A stretch of DNA of 64,000 nt, taken from Bacillota bacterium. Lineage in GTDB: Bacteria > Bacillota > Limnochordia > DTU087. Below, piece by piece: positions 25,997 through 34,035 of the stretch. The notes under the pieces were generated by a model. That model was not told where the DNA came from and made no database searches. It worked only from the letters and a program-made list of their open reading frames with translations. The stretch is from contig JAAZMR010000052.1 in NCBI GenBank assembly GCA_012798695.1, forward strand, positions 1 through 64,000, given 5' to 3'. The stretch's first letter is position 1; the number at the start of each line of letters is the position of its first letter. Made by a program: the position numbers and the translations under genes.

Positions 25997-26179
25997 TTAG
26001 GCACCTATGGGCCACAGTGACACGGTATTGACGACATGCCGGAGGAAGGCCACCATCTCACTTCGCATATGTTTAGCCACCAAGATCAGTGGGAGAGCCA
26101 CAGCACTAAGTACCAATACGTACTCTAGCATGGCTTGGCCCTTTTCCCCCAGCCAGTAGGTTTGATTGAATACCGACAA
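25997..26179 (-). CDS. Second Flp-like pilin or pseudopilin
   Basis: The 60-residue protein starts at TTG 26179, five bases after a GGGGGTGG site; an in-frame GTG overlaps that site. It has the prepilin pattern EKGQAMLEYVLVLSAVALPL, with a Gly before the cut and Glu-Tyr at the positions seen in Flp pilins. Unlike the next gene, its tail has an HMRSEM...RHVVNTVSLW segment. It is the first gene of the Tad operon. It could be a tip or priming pilin, or a co-subunit. Confidence 0.8.
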   Translation of the reverse strand: MSVFNQTYWLGEKGQAMLEYVLVLSAVALPLILVAKHMRSEMVAFLRHVVNTVSLWPIGA

Positions 26180-26217
26180 GTTTTCCACCCCCTTATATGA
26201 TTTAACCTACCTTTTTC

Positions 26218-26254
26218 CTGGAAACTGCGGCTCCTTAGAAGCCTGTCTTTCCAG
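26218..26254 (-). ncRNA. Structured leader of the Tad operon
   Basis: In the predicted 5' leader, CTGGAAA and TTTCCAG form a 7-bp closing stem. Inside it, GGCT and AGCC form a second stem with a 7-base loop, flanked by internal loops GACA and GCAG. It does not match a riboswitch class I know, including the cyclic-di-GMP types. It could be a regulatory element or a stabilising 5' hairpin. Confidence 0.45.
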
Positions 26255-26265
26255 TTGGTGAGTAT

Positions 26266-26293
26266 ATTTTAACATATGCCCTGTAAATGTCAA
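26266..26293 (-). promoter_or_regulatory. Promoter of the Tad operon
   Basis: On the minus strand TTGACA (26293-26288) and TAAAAT (26271-26266) are 16 bases apart, in an AT-rich stretch. It lies about 90 bases before the first pilin-like gene and after the rpe terminator, so the Tad genes have their own transcription start. Confidence 0.75.
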
Positions 26294-26343
26294 GTATTAT
26301 TTTACTTGGATCTCGTTTATGTTGCCCAGTCTCTTTCTACAAG

Positions 26344-26378
26344 CAAAAAAATAGCTACCACTGTGCATGATAGCTATC
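26344..26378 (-). terminator. Terminator after rpe
   Basis: On the minus strand ATAGCTATC and GGTAGCTAT pair around ATGCACAGT with one mismatch, followed by seven T. It ends the rlmN-to-rpe operon before the Tad promoter. Confidence 0.8.
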
Positions 26379-26454
26379 TACACGAGTTCAAAATTCAATT
26401 GAAACACAAGACGAGGCGGATGTGAACTACTCGAGATCACCCATCAGTTAACTT

Positions 26455-27117
26455 TCACTTAACCTCAGCCGCTTTACGCAATTCGTCGATCACCAGTTGT
26501 GGGTGGGTGGACCCAAAGATAGCCGATCCTGCCACCAGGATTCCAGCCCCAGCCGCCACCACCAACTTTGATGTCTCGGGATCGATGCCTCCATCAACTT
26601 CAATCTCACTCGCTATTCCTGCGAGCTCCAACATCTGAGCCGTTTCCCTGATCTTAGGAACGGTTTCCCCTAGGAAGTCCTGACCACCAAAACCTGGATT
26701 CACAGTCATGACTAAGATTCGATCTAATAAGGGCAGTACGTATCTTAAATCACTTACCGGTGTAGCCGGATTCAAGGCTACACCCGCCTTCACCTCTAGA
26801 TTCTTAATTAACTGCAAGGTGCGATGTAAATGTTGGCAGGCCTCAGCATGAACTGTTATGCAGTCGATTTTCCCCCGCCCTGCGGCAAAGATATCTCCCA
26901 GCAAGCGTTCGGGTTCTTCGATCATCAGATGGACATCCAGGGGCACGGGAGTGACTCGGGCGATGTGAGCAATCACTGGTGGCCCAAAACTGATATTAGG
27001 AACAAACTGGCCATCCATCACATCTATATGCAGGTAATCCGCATTGGCTACTCTCATAATGTCGTGCTTCAAACAGGCAAAATCAGCAGCAAGGAGTGAA
27101 GGAGCGATTTTCAACAT
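26455..27117 (-). CDS. rpe: Ribulose-phosphate 3-epimerase
   Basis: Rpe interconverts ribulose 5-phosphate and xylulose 5-phosphate in the pentose phosphate pathway. The 220-residue TIM barrel shows PSLLAADF near the N-terminus, HIDVMDGQFVPN with the metal-binding His and catalytic Asp, HLMIEEPER, NPGFGGQ and VDGGI with the second catalytic Asp. The start is ATG 27117 with a GGTGG site; a GTG three codons earlier overlaps it. It follows rsgA by 30 bases as the last gene of the cell-wall and signalling operon and has a terminator downstream. Confidence 0.96.
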   Translation of the reverse strand: MLKIAPSLLAADFACLKHDIMRVANADYLHIDVMDGQFVPNISFGPPVIAHIARVTPVPLDVHLMIEEPERLLGDIFAAGRGKIDCITVHAEACQHLHRTLQLIKNLEVKAGVALNPATPVSDLRYVLPLLDRILVMTVNPGFGGQDFLGETVPKIRETAQMLELAGIASEIEVDGGIDPETSKLVVAAGAGILVAGSAIFGSTHPQLVIDELRKAAEVK

Positions 27118-27147
27118 GGGGTCCACCTTTTCCTATGAATTGAATGC

Positions 27148-28032
27148 TTAGTAACGAGTACGAGCTTGTACCAATTCTTCCAATAACACTTGGTAACTAT
27201 TGTATCGGCTGGGCGATATGAGGCCATGCCGAATAGCTGTCCGTACCCCACAACCGGGTTCCTGGCGGTGGAGGCAATCAGCAAAGCGACAATCCCCCTT
27301 GTGCTGGTGCAGATCGGGGAAATATTGATCCAAGTCTAACTCATCAATGCCCTCGAGGCGGAGCTGGCCAAAGCCGGGGGTATCTGCTACATAACCGCCA
27401 AAAGAAAGGGGGAGCAGCTCTACCTGCCGAGTGGTCTGTCGCCCTCGCCCCGTCCTGGGGCTAACCGCCCCAGTACTCAAGCATAGACCTGGCTCTATCG
27501 CATTCAGCAGTGAGGATTTGCCTACACCTGACGGCCCTGCGCAACTGCTTAGCTTTCCCTTCAGGCACTGACTCAGCAGATCGAGGCCATCTCGGGTCTT
27601 GGCAGAACACCTAAACACCTGATAACCAGCCCTCTCATAAATTCCGGCTAGCTCCTCAGGCACCGTGTCAGATACAAGATCAATCTTATTCAAACAGATC
27701 ACTGGATGAATGTGGCGACTTTCTGCCAGCACCAGCAATTTATCTATCAATAAAAGCTGCGGTTCCGGCTGAGCACAAGCCGTGACCACCACGAGCTGCT
27801 CGACATTAGCTACCGCTGGACGCAACAGCATGGTACTCCGAGGCAGCACTGCTTCAATTACGCCTTCTTGTTTATTAATTAAGACATATTCAACCTGGTC
27901 CCCAGCCAGAATAACTAAACTCTCTTGCTTAAATCGCCCGCGGGGACGGCAGCGAGTGACTTCACCGACAGCATTCTGCACATCATATAGTCCACCTACT
28001 CCCCGCAAGACTACACCAATCTCCGGCTCCAC
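27148..28032 (-). CDS. rsgA: Ribosome small subunit-dependent GTPase RsgA
   Basis: RsgA is a circularly permuted GTPase that helps 30S subunit maturation. The 294-residue protein (GTG 28032, with a GGGGAGGA site) has an N-terminal OB domain. Its G motifs come in permuted order: NKIDLV (G4), SAKT (G5), GPSGVGKSS (G1) and DTPGFG (G3). A C-terminal zinc site follows (CRFADC, H, GCGV). The prkC-rsgA-rpe order is conserved in Bacillota, and in B. subtilis RsgA (CpgA) is phosphorylated by PrkC. Confidence 0.96.
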   Translation of the reverse strand: MEPEIGVVLRGVGGLYDVQNAVGEVTRCRPRGRFKQESLVILAGDQVEYVLINKQEGVIEAVLPRSTMLLRPAVANVEQLVVVTACAQPEPQLLLIDKLLVLAESRHIHPVICLNKIDLVSDTVPEELAGIYERAGYQVFRCSAKTRDGLDLLSQCLKGKLSSCAGPSGVGKSSLLNAIEPGLCLSTGAVSPRTGRGRQTTRQVELLPLSFGGYVADTPGFGQLRLEGIDELDLDQYFPDLHQHKGDCRFADCLHRQEPGCGVRTAIRHGLISPSRYNSYQVLLEELVQARTRY

Positions 28033-28060
28033 GCCTCTCCTCCCCTCTAGAGACAATTAC

Positions 28061-30088
28061 CTATTCTGGAAAACCAGTCTCTGAAACCTTGAAATTGTCA
28101 ATATAGACTTGGATGCGAGCCTCACTGCCATATCCTCTCACATGACGGGTAACTGTGGTCTCGCCGGCATGTGTGCCTCGATAGGCTTCCCGGGCACCGA
28201 GAGCGTCAACAACCACAACCACCACTTCTTGGTCTGGTCCCGGCGGAACAGTAACCTGTACACTTGCCTCCCGAACATGCTCTCCGCCGGCTCCCATCGA
28301 TAGGTTACCACTACCCTCTGCCGAGTTTCCTGTAGTCTCGTCGCCATAGGTTGGGAAGCCTTCTGGCGGTTTTTGAGCAGGCTGTCCTGTACCCCAGCTG
28401 TTGAAGAGAAAATCTATGGGACTGTCCTGTGGCACCTGCTCCCCTGGTCTGGGGTTCTGTGAGATGACTTCCCAAGGTGCCAATGACTGATCTACATCAC
28501 TCCACACATTGCCGATGACTAGCCCCAATCGTCTCACTCGGGCCTTTGCCTCTTCCAGAGGCTGTCCCACTAGATCGGGAACGACCACCAATGGGCGGTC
28601 TGCATCCTTTCGGCTGACCATCAGATCAACCGCCAACCCTTCTGCCAGGAAAGTCTCGGGCTGGGGGCTTTGACTAACTACATAATCTTCCAGCACTGTC
28701 GGCTCAACAACTGGTGTTTCGACACCCACGGTCAATCTCGCTTCAGTGATCCGCTTCCTTGCCTCTTCTATATGCAATCCGACCACATCGGGCACCGGAA
28801 TCAGATGAGGCCCGCGGCTGACCACCACCCATACAGTACGCCCTTCTTTCACCCGCCGATTCGCCGCTGGGTCTTGTCTAATCACCCTTCCAGCAGGCAC
28901 ATCCAGGGTCTCCACTTCCTTATCTACAGCCATTTTTAATGACCGTTTCTCTAAGGTTAATCTCGCTTCGGTTAAGGTCATTCCTGTGATATCTGGCACA
29001 CTGACTTCTTCCGGAAAAATAAGTTGGGGCAGGTATGAAATCGCCCAAAAAAGGCCACCAAGAAACGCGATAAGAAACAAGATAACAAAAGTCCTGGTCC
29101 TCCGCCCTTTGGGAGAGCGGGAACGCTTGCCCTTACTCACTGTCTCCCCCCTCTCCAATTCGTGAACCCGAGTAGCTTCTTCTGATTGGGCAGCAGGGAC
29201 CATACGGGTCGCTTCCCAGGTCCCCAAGGGCTCCCCTGGCTCCCCATTTGCCCAGGCTACCGATACACCTGTCTCTATACCGGTTCTCTGCAAAGCCTGA
29301 ATAAAGTCCTCAGCTGAGCGAAACCGCTCCTGGGGTTCTTTGGCCAAAGCCTTAAAGATGGCATCCTCCAGGGATTTGGGAATACTAGGGTCTAGCTTCC
29401 GGGGAGATGGCACTGGTTCCTGCAGCTGCTGTAAAGCAACAGCAATAGGGGTCTCACCAGTGAAAGGTACTTTGCCGGTAAGCATTTCGTAGAGAACAAT
29501 CCCTAGAGAATAGATATCAGATTGTTCACTGGTTATTCTTCCCCGAGCTTGTTCAGGAGAGAAGTAGTGCACTGAACCAATTACAAGCCCTGTTTGGGTC
29601 AGTGAAGCCGCGCTTGCTGCACGGGCGATGCCAAAATCCGTAACCTTTACTCTGCCCTCATCGGTAATCAGGATGTTGTGGGGTTTGATATCCCTATGCA
29701 CCAGATGATTGCGATGGGCATGACCCAGAGCTGCTGCTACCTGCAAAGCGATCCCGACACTCTGCTCAGGAGACAGGCGGCCTTCTTTGCGAATTAGCTC
29801 CTTGAGATTGATACCCCGAACGTACTCCATCACGATATAATAAGTGCCCTTTACCTCTCCCACATCATAGATATTTACTACATTGGGATGGGACAAACTA
29901 GCTGCTGCTTGAGCTTCTCTCCGAAAACGCTCGACAAAATCCTCATCACTGGCATACTGCTCCCTTAGTACTTTGACAGCTACCCATCGGTGCAAGAGTC
30001 GATCCTTAGCTCTATAAACTAGAGCCATGCCACCTTCACCAATGCGTTCCTCTATCTCATAACGGTTAGATAGAATTTCTCCTTCCAT
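28061..30088 (-). CDS. prkC: Serine/threonine protein kinase with PASTA repeats
   Basis: This is a membrane kinase that senses muropeptides and controls cell-wall synthesis and spore germination. In 675 residues it has a Hanks-type kinase domain (1-270: glycine loop GEGGMALVY at 17-25, Lys39, HRDIKPHN at 131-138, DFG at 151-153) and a juxtamembrane linker. One membrane segment is at about 333-355, and three PASTA domains are at about 362-427, 430-493 and 501-563. A C-terminal tail of about 110 residues follows that is not PASTA and looks beta-rich. It lies after the PBP gene and before rsgA. The PP2C protein at 32890-33591 is its likely partner phosphatase. Confidence 0.95.
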   Translation of the reverse strand: MEGEILSNRYEIEERIGEGGMALVYRAKDRLLHRWVAVKVLREQYASDEDFVERFRREAQAAASLSHPNVVNIYDVGEVKGTYYIVMEYVRGINLKELIRKEGRLSPEQSVGIALQVAAALGHAHRNHLVHRDIKPHNILITDEGRVKVTDFGIARAASAASLTQTGLVIGSVHYFSPEQARGRITSEQSDIYSLGIVLYEMLTGKVPFTGETPIAVALQQLQEPVPSPRKLDPSIPKSLEDAIFKALAKEPQERFRSAEDFIQALQRTGIETGVSVAWANGEPGEPLGTWEATRMVPAAQSEEATRVHELERGETVSKGKRSRSPKGRRTRTFVILFLIAFLGGLFWAISYLPQLIFPEEVSVPDITGMTLTEARLTLEKRSLKMAVDKEVETLDVPAGRVIRQDPAANRRVKEGRTVWVVVSRGPHLIPVPDVVGLHIEEARKRITEARLTVGVETPVVEPTVLEDYVVSQSPQPETFLAEGLAVDLMVSRKDADRPLVVVPDLVGQPLEEAKARVRRLGLVIGNVWSDVDQSLAPWEVISQNPRPGEQVPQDSPIDFLFNSWGTGQPAQKPPEGFPTYGDETTGNSAEGSGNLSMGAGGEHVREASVQVTVPPGPDQEVVVVVVDALGAREAYRGTHAGETTVTRHVRGYGSEARIQVYIDNFKVSETGFPE

Positions 30089-30153
30089 CTTCGCACCTCA
30101 CTCCACCCACCGATGACCGCAGCAACCGGTGTGCTGTGCATCTCTATCTCTAT

Positions 30154-31563
30154 CTAGTTTGACGGTCTCCCCTCAAAATAGGCCCTGAAAACCTCACGCG
30201 CTATCGGCGCCGCCACACTGCCACCACTGCCGCCGTTTTCTACAACCACTGCCAAACATATTGCTGGTCTTGTCACCGGTGCCATTCCTACAAACCAGGC
30301 ATGCGCTGGCCCCTGCGGGTTTTCCGCCGAACCGGTCTTCCCGGCTATCTTTATTGTGCTTAGTGCTGCCTTCTGCCCTGTACCCCGAATCACTGATTCA
30401 GCCATGGCCACTCTGATCTGCCGGGCAACTTGTGCACTAATCACATGTCTCGCTGGCTGGGGCCTGCTCACCCAGACCTGATTCTGCCTCGGAGCCTGAA
30501 CCGATTCTACCAGTAGAGGTTGCATCATTAGGCCATCATTGGCAATAGTCTGTGCCACTATTGCCATTTGGAGAGGTGTTGTAATCAGGCCATACTGTCC
30601 AATCGCCATCTGGGCCAGCTCCAAGGAGGACAACTCGCCGGCAGGGAGCCTCCCTCCTGAAGCACTGCCTCCCACAAGAGGCGGTTTTCGGCCCAACCCA
30701 AAACTACTGGCCATCTGCAACAGGTTCTCACTGCCAATCTGCCGAGCAACCTCGACAAATACTACATTAGATGAAACAGCCAAGCCGTCCAATAGGGAAA
30801 TCCGGCCCCAGGCTTGATGGTTTGCATTAGCTATTTGATGGCCCTCAACCATAATGCTGCCATAATCATCATACCAACTCTCCAGCTCAACAGTGTCCAA
30901 AGCCAATCCAGCAGCGAGCACTATTAGCTTGAAAGTGGAGCCAGGAGGGTAAAAACCCGCCAGAGCTCTATTATACAAAGGACTATTGGCATCAGCTGTA
31001 ATCACAAGCCACTTGGCTTCCAAGTCATTGGGGTCAAAACCCGGAAGACTGGCCATTGCCAATATGCGGCCGGTTTTCACTTCCATGACCACAGCAGCGC
31101 CCTTACGCCCGGCGAAAGCTCGCTCTACACTTCTTTGCAGTGACAAATCGAGGGTGGTGTTGAGAGCATAGCCAGAAGCCTGCTCTGACAGCAGGTGCCG
31201 AATTCGCCCGATTACAGACACCCCCGGATATTGCTGTCCCATAAGAACCCCGTTGAAAGCCTTCTCCAATCCAGCGGTACCATACCGCTGGCTGCAATAT
31301 CCAATGATTGGCGCCAGGCCAGAAGTCCCCCGATATACTCTTTGAAACCCGTTAGGCTGCTGCAAACTTTCCGATATCACTTCTCCACGTCTATCAAATA
31401 TCCCTCCCCTGTGCACTGAGCGCCACTGGTGCAAGTATTGGGGATTCGCAGGATGGGCGACCAAAACTTGCCTTTGCCCTACTTGCCAATACAAAGCCCC
31501 GGCAATCAGGACCAAGAAACCGATCACTAAGGCCTTTCTTAGGAAAGCAGCTGGCCCGATCAT
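30154..31563 (-). CDS. Class B penicillin-binding protein (PbpA-type transpeptidase)
   Basis: This D,D-transpeptidase cross-links peptidoglycan. The 469-residue protein has an N-terminal membrane anchor (about 12-28), a short linker domain and a transpeptidase domain with STFK (Ser209), SSN (264-266) and KTGSA (409-413), all three active-site motifs. It is shorter than FtsI/PBP2 and like the PbpA of Actinobacteria. The start ATG 31563 overlaps the stop of the SEDS gene (ATGA), so the two are coupled and should form a SEDS-PBP polymerase/cross-linking pair. Known PBPs of this kind act in elongation, division or sporulation; which applies here is open. Confidence 0.93.
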   Translation of the reverse strand: MIGPAAFLRKALVIGFLVLIAGALYWQVGQRQVLVAHPANPQYLHQWRSVHRGGIFDRRGEVISESLQQPNGFQRVYRGTSGLAPIIGYCSQRYGTAGLEKAFNGVLMGQQYPGVSVIGRIRHLLSEQASGYALNTTLDLSLQRSVERAFAGRKGAAVVMEVKTGRILAMASLPGFDPNDLEAKWLVITADANSPLYNRALAGFYPPGSTFKLIVLAAGLALDTVELESWYDDYGSIMVEGHQIANANHQAWGRISLLDGLAVSSNVVFVEVARQIGSENLLQMASSFGLGRKPPLVGGSASGGRLPAGELSSLELAQMAIGQYGLITTPLQMAIVAQTIANDGLMMQPLLVESVQAPRQNQVWVSRPQPARHVISAQVARQIRVAMAESVIRGTGQKAALSTIKIAGKTGSAENPQGPAHAWFVGMAPVTRPAICLAVVVENGGSGGSVAAPIAREVFRAYFEGRPSN

Positions 31564-32870
31564 GACCAAAGCTCCTGCCTGGAAATGTTGAGCAGCAAAC
31601 CCAAGCTAAACAGATTTGTCACCATGGCAGTACCCCCATAACTGACGAACGGGGTAACCAATCCCGTCAAGGGCACCAGTCTCAGCATACCACCAGTAAC
31701 GAGAAACACACTTAATCCCCAGCCCAACACAACAGCCAGGCCCAGCAGCTGCAGAAAATCCTGCCTGCAGCGAAAAGAAAGGTAAATTCCTCTTCCCACC
31801 AATAGAAAATGTCCGGTGAGACCTGCCACCAAACCGACAAATCCCAGTTCTTCTGCAATAATGGCAAAAGGCAAATCTGTATATGAGGCTGGGGCGAACC
31901 GAGCATATCCCCCACCAAGCCCCCTGCCCAACCAACCTCCATTAGCCAGTGCAAACATGGCTTGAATTATCTGGTATCCGGCCCCTTGAGGAGTTGCCCA
32001 GGGATCGAGCCAAACACTGAATCTTGCTTGCACATGATGAAAATAGGCGGCTGCCATAGCGCCCCCTATACATCCCATCAGGACGGGAACTACTAGATAA
32101 ACCGGTTGTCCTGTTGCGCAAAAACCGAGCAAGGCAAAGAGCGCATAATAAAGTACTGCCGACCCCAAATCTCTTTGCACTACCAATACAAAGAGAAACA
32201 GAATCCACATGATCAAGAGTGGCACTAAATGCCGAGGTTCTGGAATACTGATGGGGCCAAGCCGTGCTGTAGGATGAGCGAACAACTGCAGGTTCTCACT
32301 GTAGATGGCGGAAAGAAAAACACCCAACCCCAGACGCACTATTTCCCCAGGCTGAAATCTAATAGCACCCACCGACAGCCACAGGCGAGCCCCCCCTTGT
32401 TCTATCCCAAAAAAGGCCGTGACAAAAAGCAGTACAAGGCCTCCCATACCGATAAGGTATCGATATTCAGCTAAATCACGCCAATGCCGAGGCAGTGCCG
32501 CCACAGGGATCAGTGCCAATCCGATCAAGATCCAGCAAAGCTGCCGCCAGGCTAGTGACGGCGAAATGCCACACAGCATTGCCAAACTCAGGGAGCACAA
32601 GAAACCACATAAAGGCAGTAGACTTTCATCCCCGGTGAAGCCTACAAGACAGAAAAGGAAGTGCAGTAAGAAAAGACCCGCTCCCAAGCTTCCAGACAGA
32701 CACATGACCCAATACCAAGCCTGAGTATGTGAGCGGCAGCTTAGGAAAATGCCGAGCAAGGAGATCAGCATTATCAACACCAGCTGGCTTCTCTCCCGCT
32801 TCCTGACTCGATACCTGTCGAGTAAATTAGTCTGGTGGCTTCTTCCAGACATTGACGTATATCCTTTCAT
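31560..32870 (-). CDS. SEDS-family peptidoglycan glycosyltransferase (FtsW/RodA)
   Basis: This 436-residue membrane protein has about ten hydrophobic segments and matches the SEDS family: GGARLWLSVGAIRFQPGEIVRLG (the conserved FQPSE-like loop has GE), VVQRDLGSAVLYY with the catalytic Asp region, and TGLVTPFVSYGGTAMV near the C-terminus. It polymerises glycan strands from lipid II with its partner PBP encoded next. ATG 32870 has a modest site; ATG 32852 is an alternative. The order phosphatase-SEDS-PBP-kinase mirrors pstP-rodA-pbpA-pknB of Actinobacteria, so RodA is the closer name, but FtsW cannot be excluded. Confidence 0.93.
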   Translation of the reverse strand: MKGYTSMSGRSHQTNLLDRYRVRKRERSQLVLIMLISLLGIFLSCRSHTQAWYWVMCLSGSLGAGLFLLHFLFCLVGFTGDESLLPLCGFLCSLSLAMLCGISPSLAWRQLCWILIGLALIPVAALPRHWRDLAEYRYLIGMGGLVLLFVTAFFGIEQGGARLWLSVGAIRFQPGEIVRLGLGVFLSAIYSENLQLFAHPTARLGPISIPEPRHLVPLLIMWILFLFVLVVQRDLGSAVLYYALFALLGFCATGQPVYLVVPVLMGCIGGAMAAAYFHHVQARFSVWLDPWATPQGAGYQIIQAMFALANGGWLGRGLGGGYARFAPASYTDLPFAIIAEELGFVGLVAGLTGHFLLVGRGIYLSFRCRQDFLQLLGLAVVLGWGLSVFLVTGGMLRLVPLTGLVTPFVSYGGTAMVTNLFSLGLLLNISRQELWS

Positions 32871-32889
32871 TCAATCCTTACCCTTCCAC

Positions 32890-33591
32890 CTAGTTCCCGA
32901 TTGCCGCTACCAAAGCTGTAATATTATCGTAACCTCCCCGCTCATTGGCCATGGCCACCAACCGTTCAGCGATGGCCTGTGGCTCGACCGAAGTGCTCAC
33001 CACTTCTGCCATTTCTTGATCAGTGATCAGTGAATAAAGGCCATCCGTGCAAAAGATCAAGATATCCCCTGCTTGCAAGACCTCTTCCCCCATATCGAAG
33101 GATACCTCCGGGGCCGTACCTAGTGCCCTAGTGAGGACATTGCGATGAGGATGTACTTGTGCTTCTGTTTCACTTAGAGCCCCACTGCGCACTAGTTCTG
33201 CTACCACCGAATGGTCCTCGGTAAGTCGCTGAAGCTGGTAGCCATCAGATTTATAAATGCGACTGTCTCCTATGTGAGCTATATAAGCGCGCCCATCCAA
33301 TAACAAGGCCATAGATAAAGTGGTGCCCATCCCCTTAAGTTCCGTATTCCCTTCCGCTCTGGCAAGTATCTCCGCATTAGCTTGGCTCATAGCCTGGTGC
33401 AGCGATTCTTGTGGATGCTGCCAATCAAAAGGCCAGGTTGCTATAACTCCCAGTGCAAGGGAACTGGCTACTTCTCCTGCCTTATGGCCTCCCATGCCAT
33501 CGGCCACTGCCAATATTGATTCTTGTGCCAGGTAACCATCCTGGTTCACCATCCTGACCTGTCCGACATGAGTCATTGCTCCAACCCGCAT
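32890..33591 (-). CDS. prpC: PP2C-family protein phosphatase (PrpC/Stp-like)
   Basis: This metal-dependent phosphatase reverses PrkC phosphorylation. The 233-residue protein has the PP2C motifs NQDGYL, ADGMGGHKAGEVAS, GDSRIY, DHSVV, LTRALG, CTDGLY and GGYDNIT, which supply the metal-binding aspartates. The start ATG 33591 has an AGGGTGA site; an ATG three codons earlier overlaps the FHA gene. It lies between an FHA gene and the SEDS gene, in the same operon as the PASTA kinase. Confidence 0.95.
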   Translation of the reverse strand: MRVGAMTHVGQVRMVNQDGYLAQESILAVADGMGGHKAGEVASSLALGVIATWPFDWQHPQESLHQAMSQANAEILARAEGNTELKGMGTTLSMALLLDGRAYIAHIGDSRIYKSDGYQLQRLTEDHSVVAELVRSGALSETEAQVHPHRNVLTRALGTAPEVSFDMGEEVLQAGDILIFCTDGLYSLITDQEMAEVVSTSVEPQAIAERLVAMANERGGYDNITALVAAIGN

Positions 33592-33596
33592 CGCCG

Positions 33597-34034
33597 TCAC
33601 CCTTTTCCTACGGGAGAATTGGGGGAGGTGTGGAAAACGACCACAGCATTGCCTATAGTAATCAATGCCACCTGCTTCAACATTCGTGGCCCATTCACAA
33701 GTTCCCCATTTACATATGTACGGTTCGTACTGCCCAAATCCTCCAACCAGTATTCTTCTCTGTCAAAATAGATGCGGGCATGAATGTTTGAAACAAAGGG
33801 ATCATCTAGAACTAGATCATTAGTGGAACCCCGACCTAACCGAATATCACCCGTGATGGGCAATACTTGTGGCAACTGTTGACTCCCCGGGAGCGGGATC
33901 TGTAATAGATAGGCTGGCGGTGATAATGACATAGGAGCCGACTCTACTTTGAAAGAGCTAATGACTTCTCGCAAGAAAGCCACCAGCAAGCCGAGAAAGG
34001 TCATATGTAATGGCCACCACAACCATTTCCCCAT
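33597..34034 (-). CDS. Membrane-anchored FHA-domain protein (FhaB-like)
   Basis: The 145-residue protein has one N-terminal membrane segment (about 5-22) and a C-terminal FHA domain (about 60-135). The phosphothreonine-binding residues stand out in IRLGRGSTNDLVLDDPFVSNIHARI and STNRTYVNGELV. FHA domains bind phosphothreonine made by kinases such as PrkC. The size and layout match FhaB/FipA of Actinobacteria, which links PknB signalling to the division and elongation machinery. It lies between the FhaA-like gene (one base apart) and the phosphatase. Confidence 0.9.
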   Translation of the reverse strand: MGKWLWWPLHMTFLGLLVAFLREVISSFKVESAPMSLSPPAYLLQIPLPGSQQLPQVLPITGDIRLGRGSTNDLVLDDPFVSNIHARIYFDREEYWLEDLGSTNRTYVNGELVNGPRMLKQVALITIGNAVVVFHTSPNSPVGKG

Positions 34035-34035
34035 A

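Noticed and set aside
26305-26454. Possible riboswitch in front of the Tad operon (cyclic-di-GMP type)
   Set aside because: The strong hairpin with a T run there is the rpe terminator, and the leader further down lacks the conserved GEMM sequence parts.
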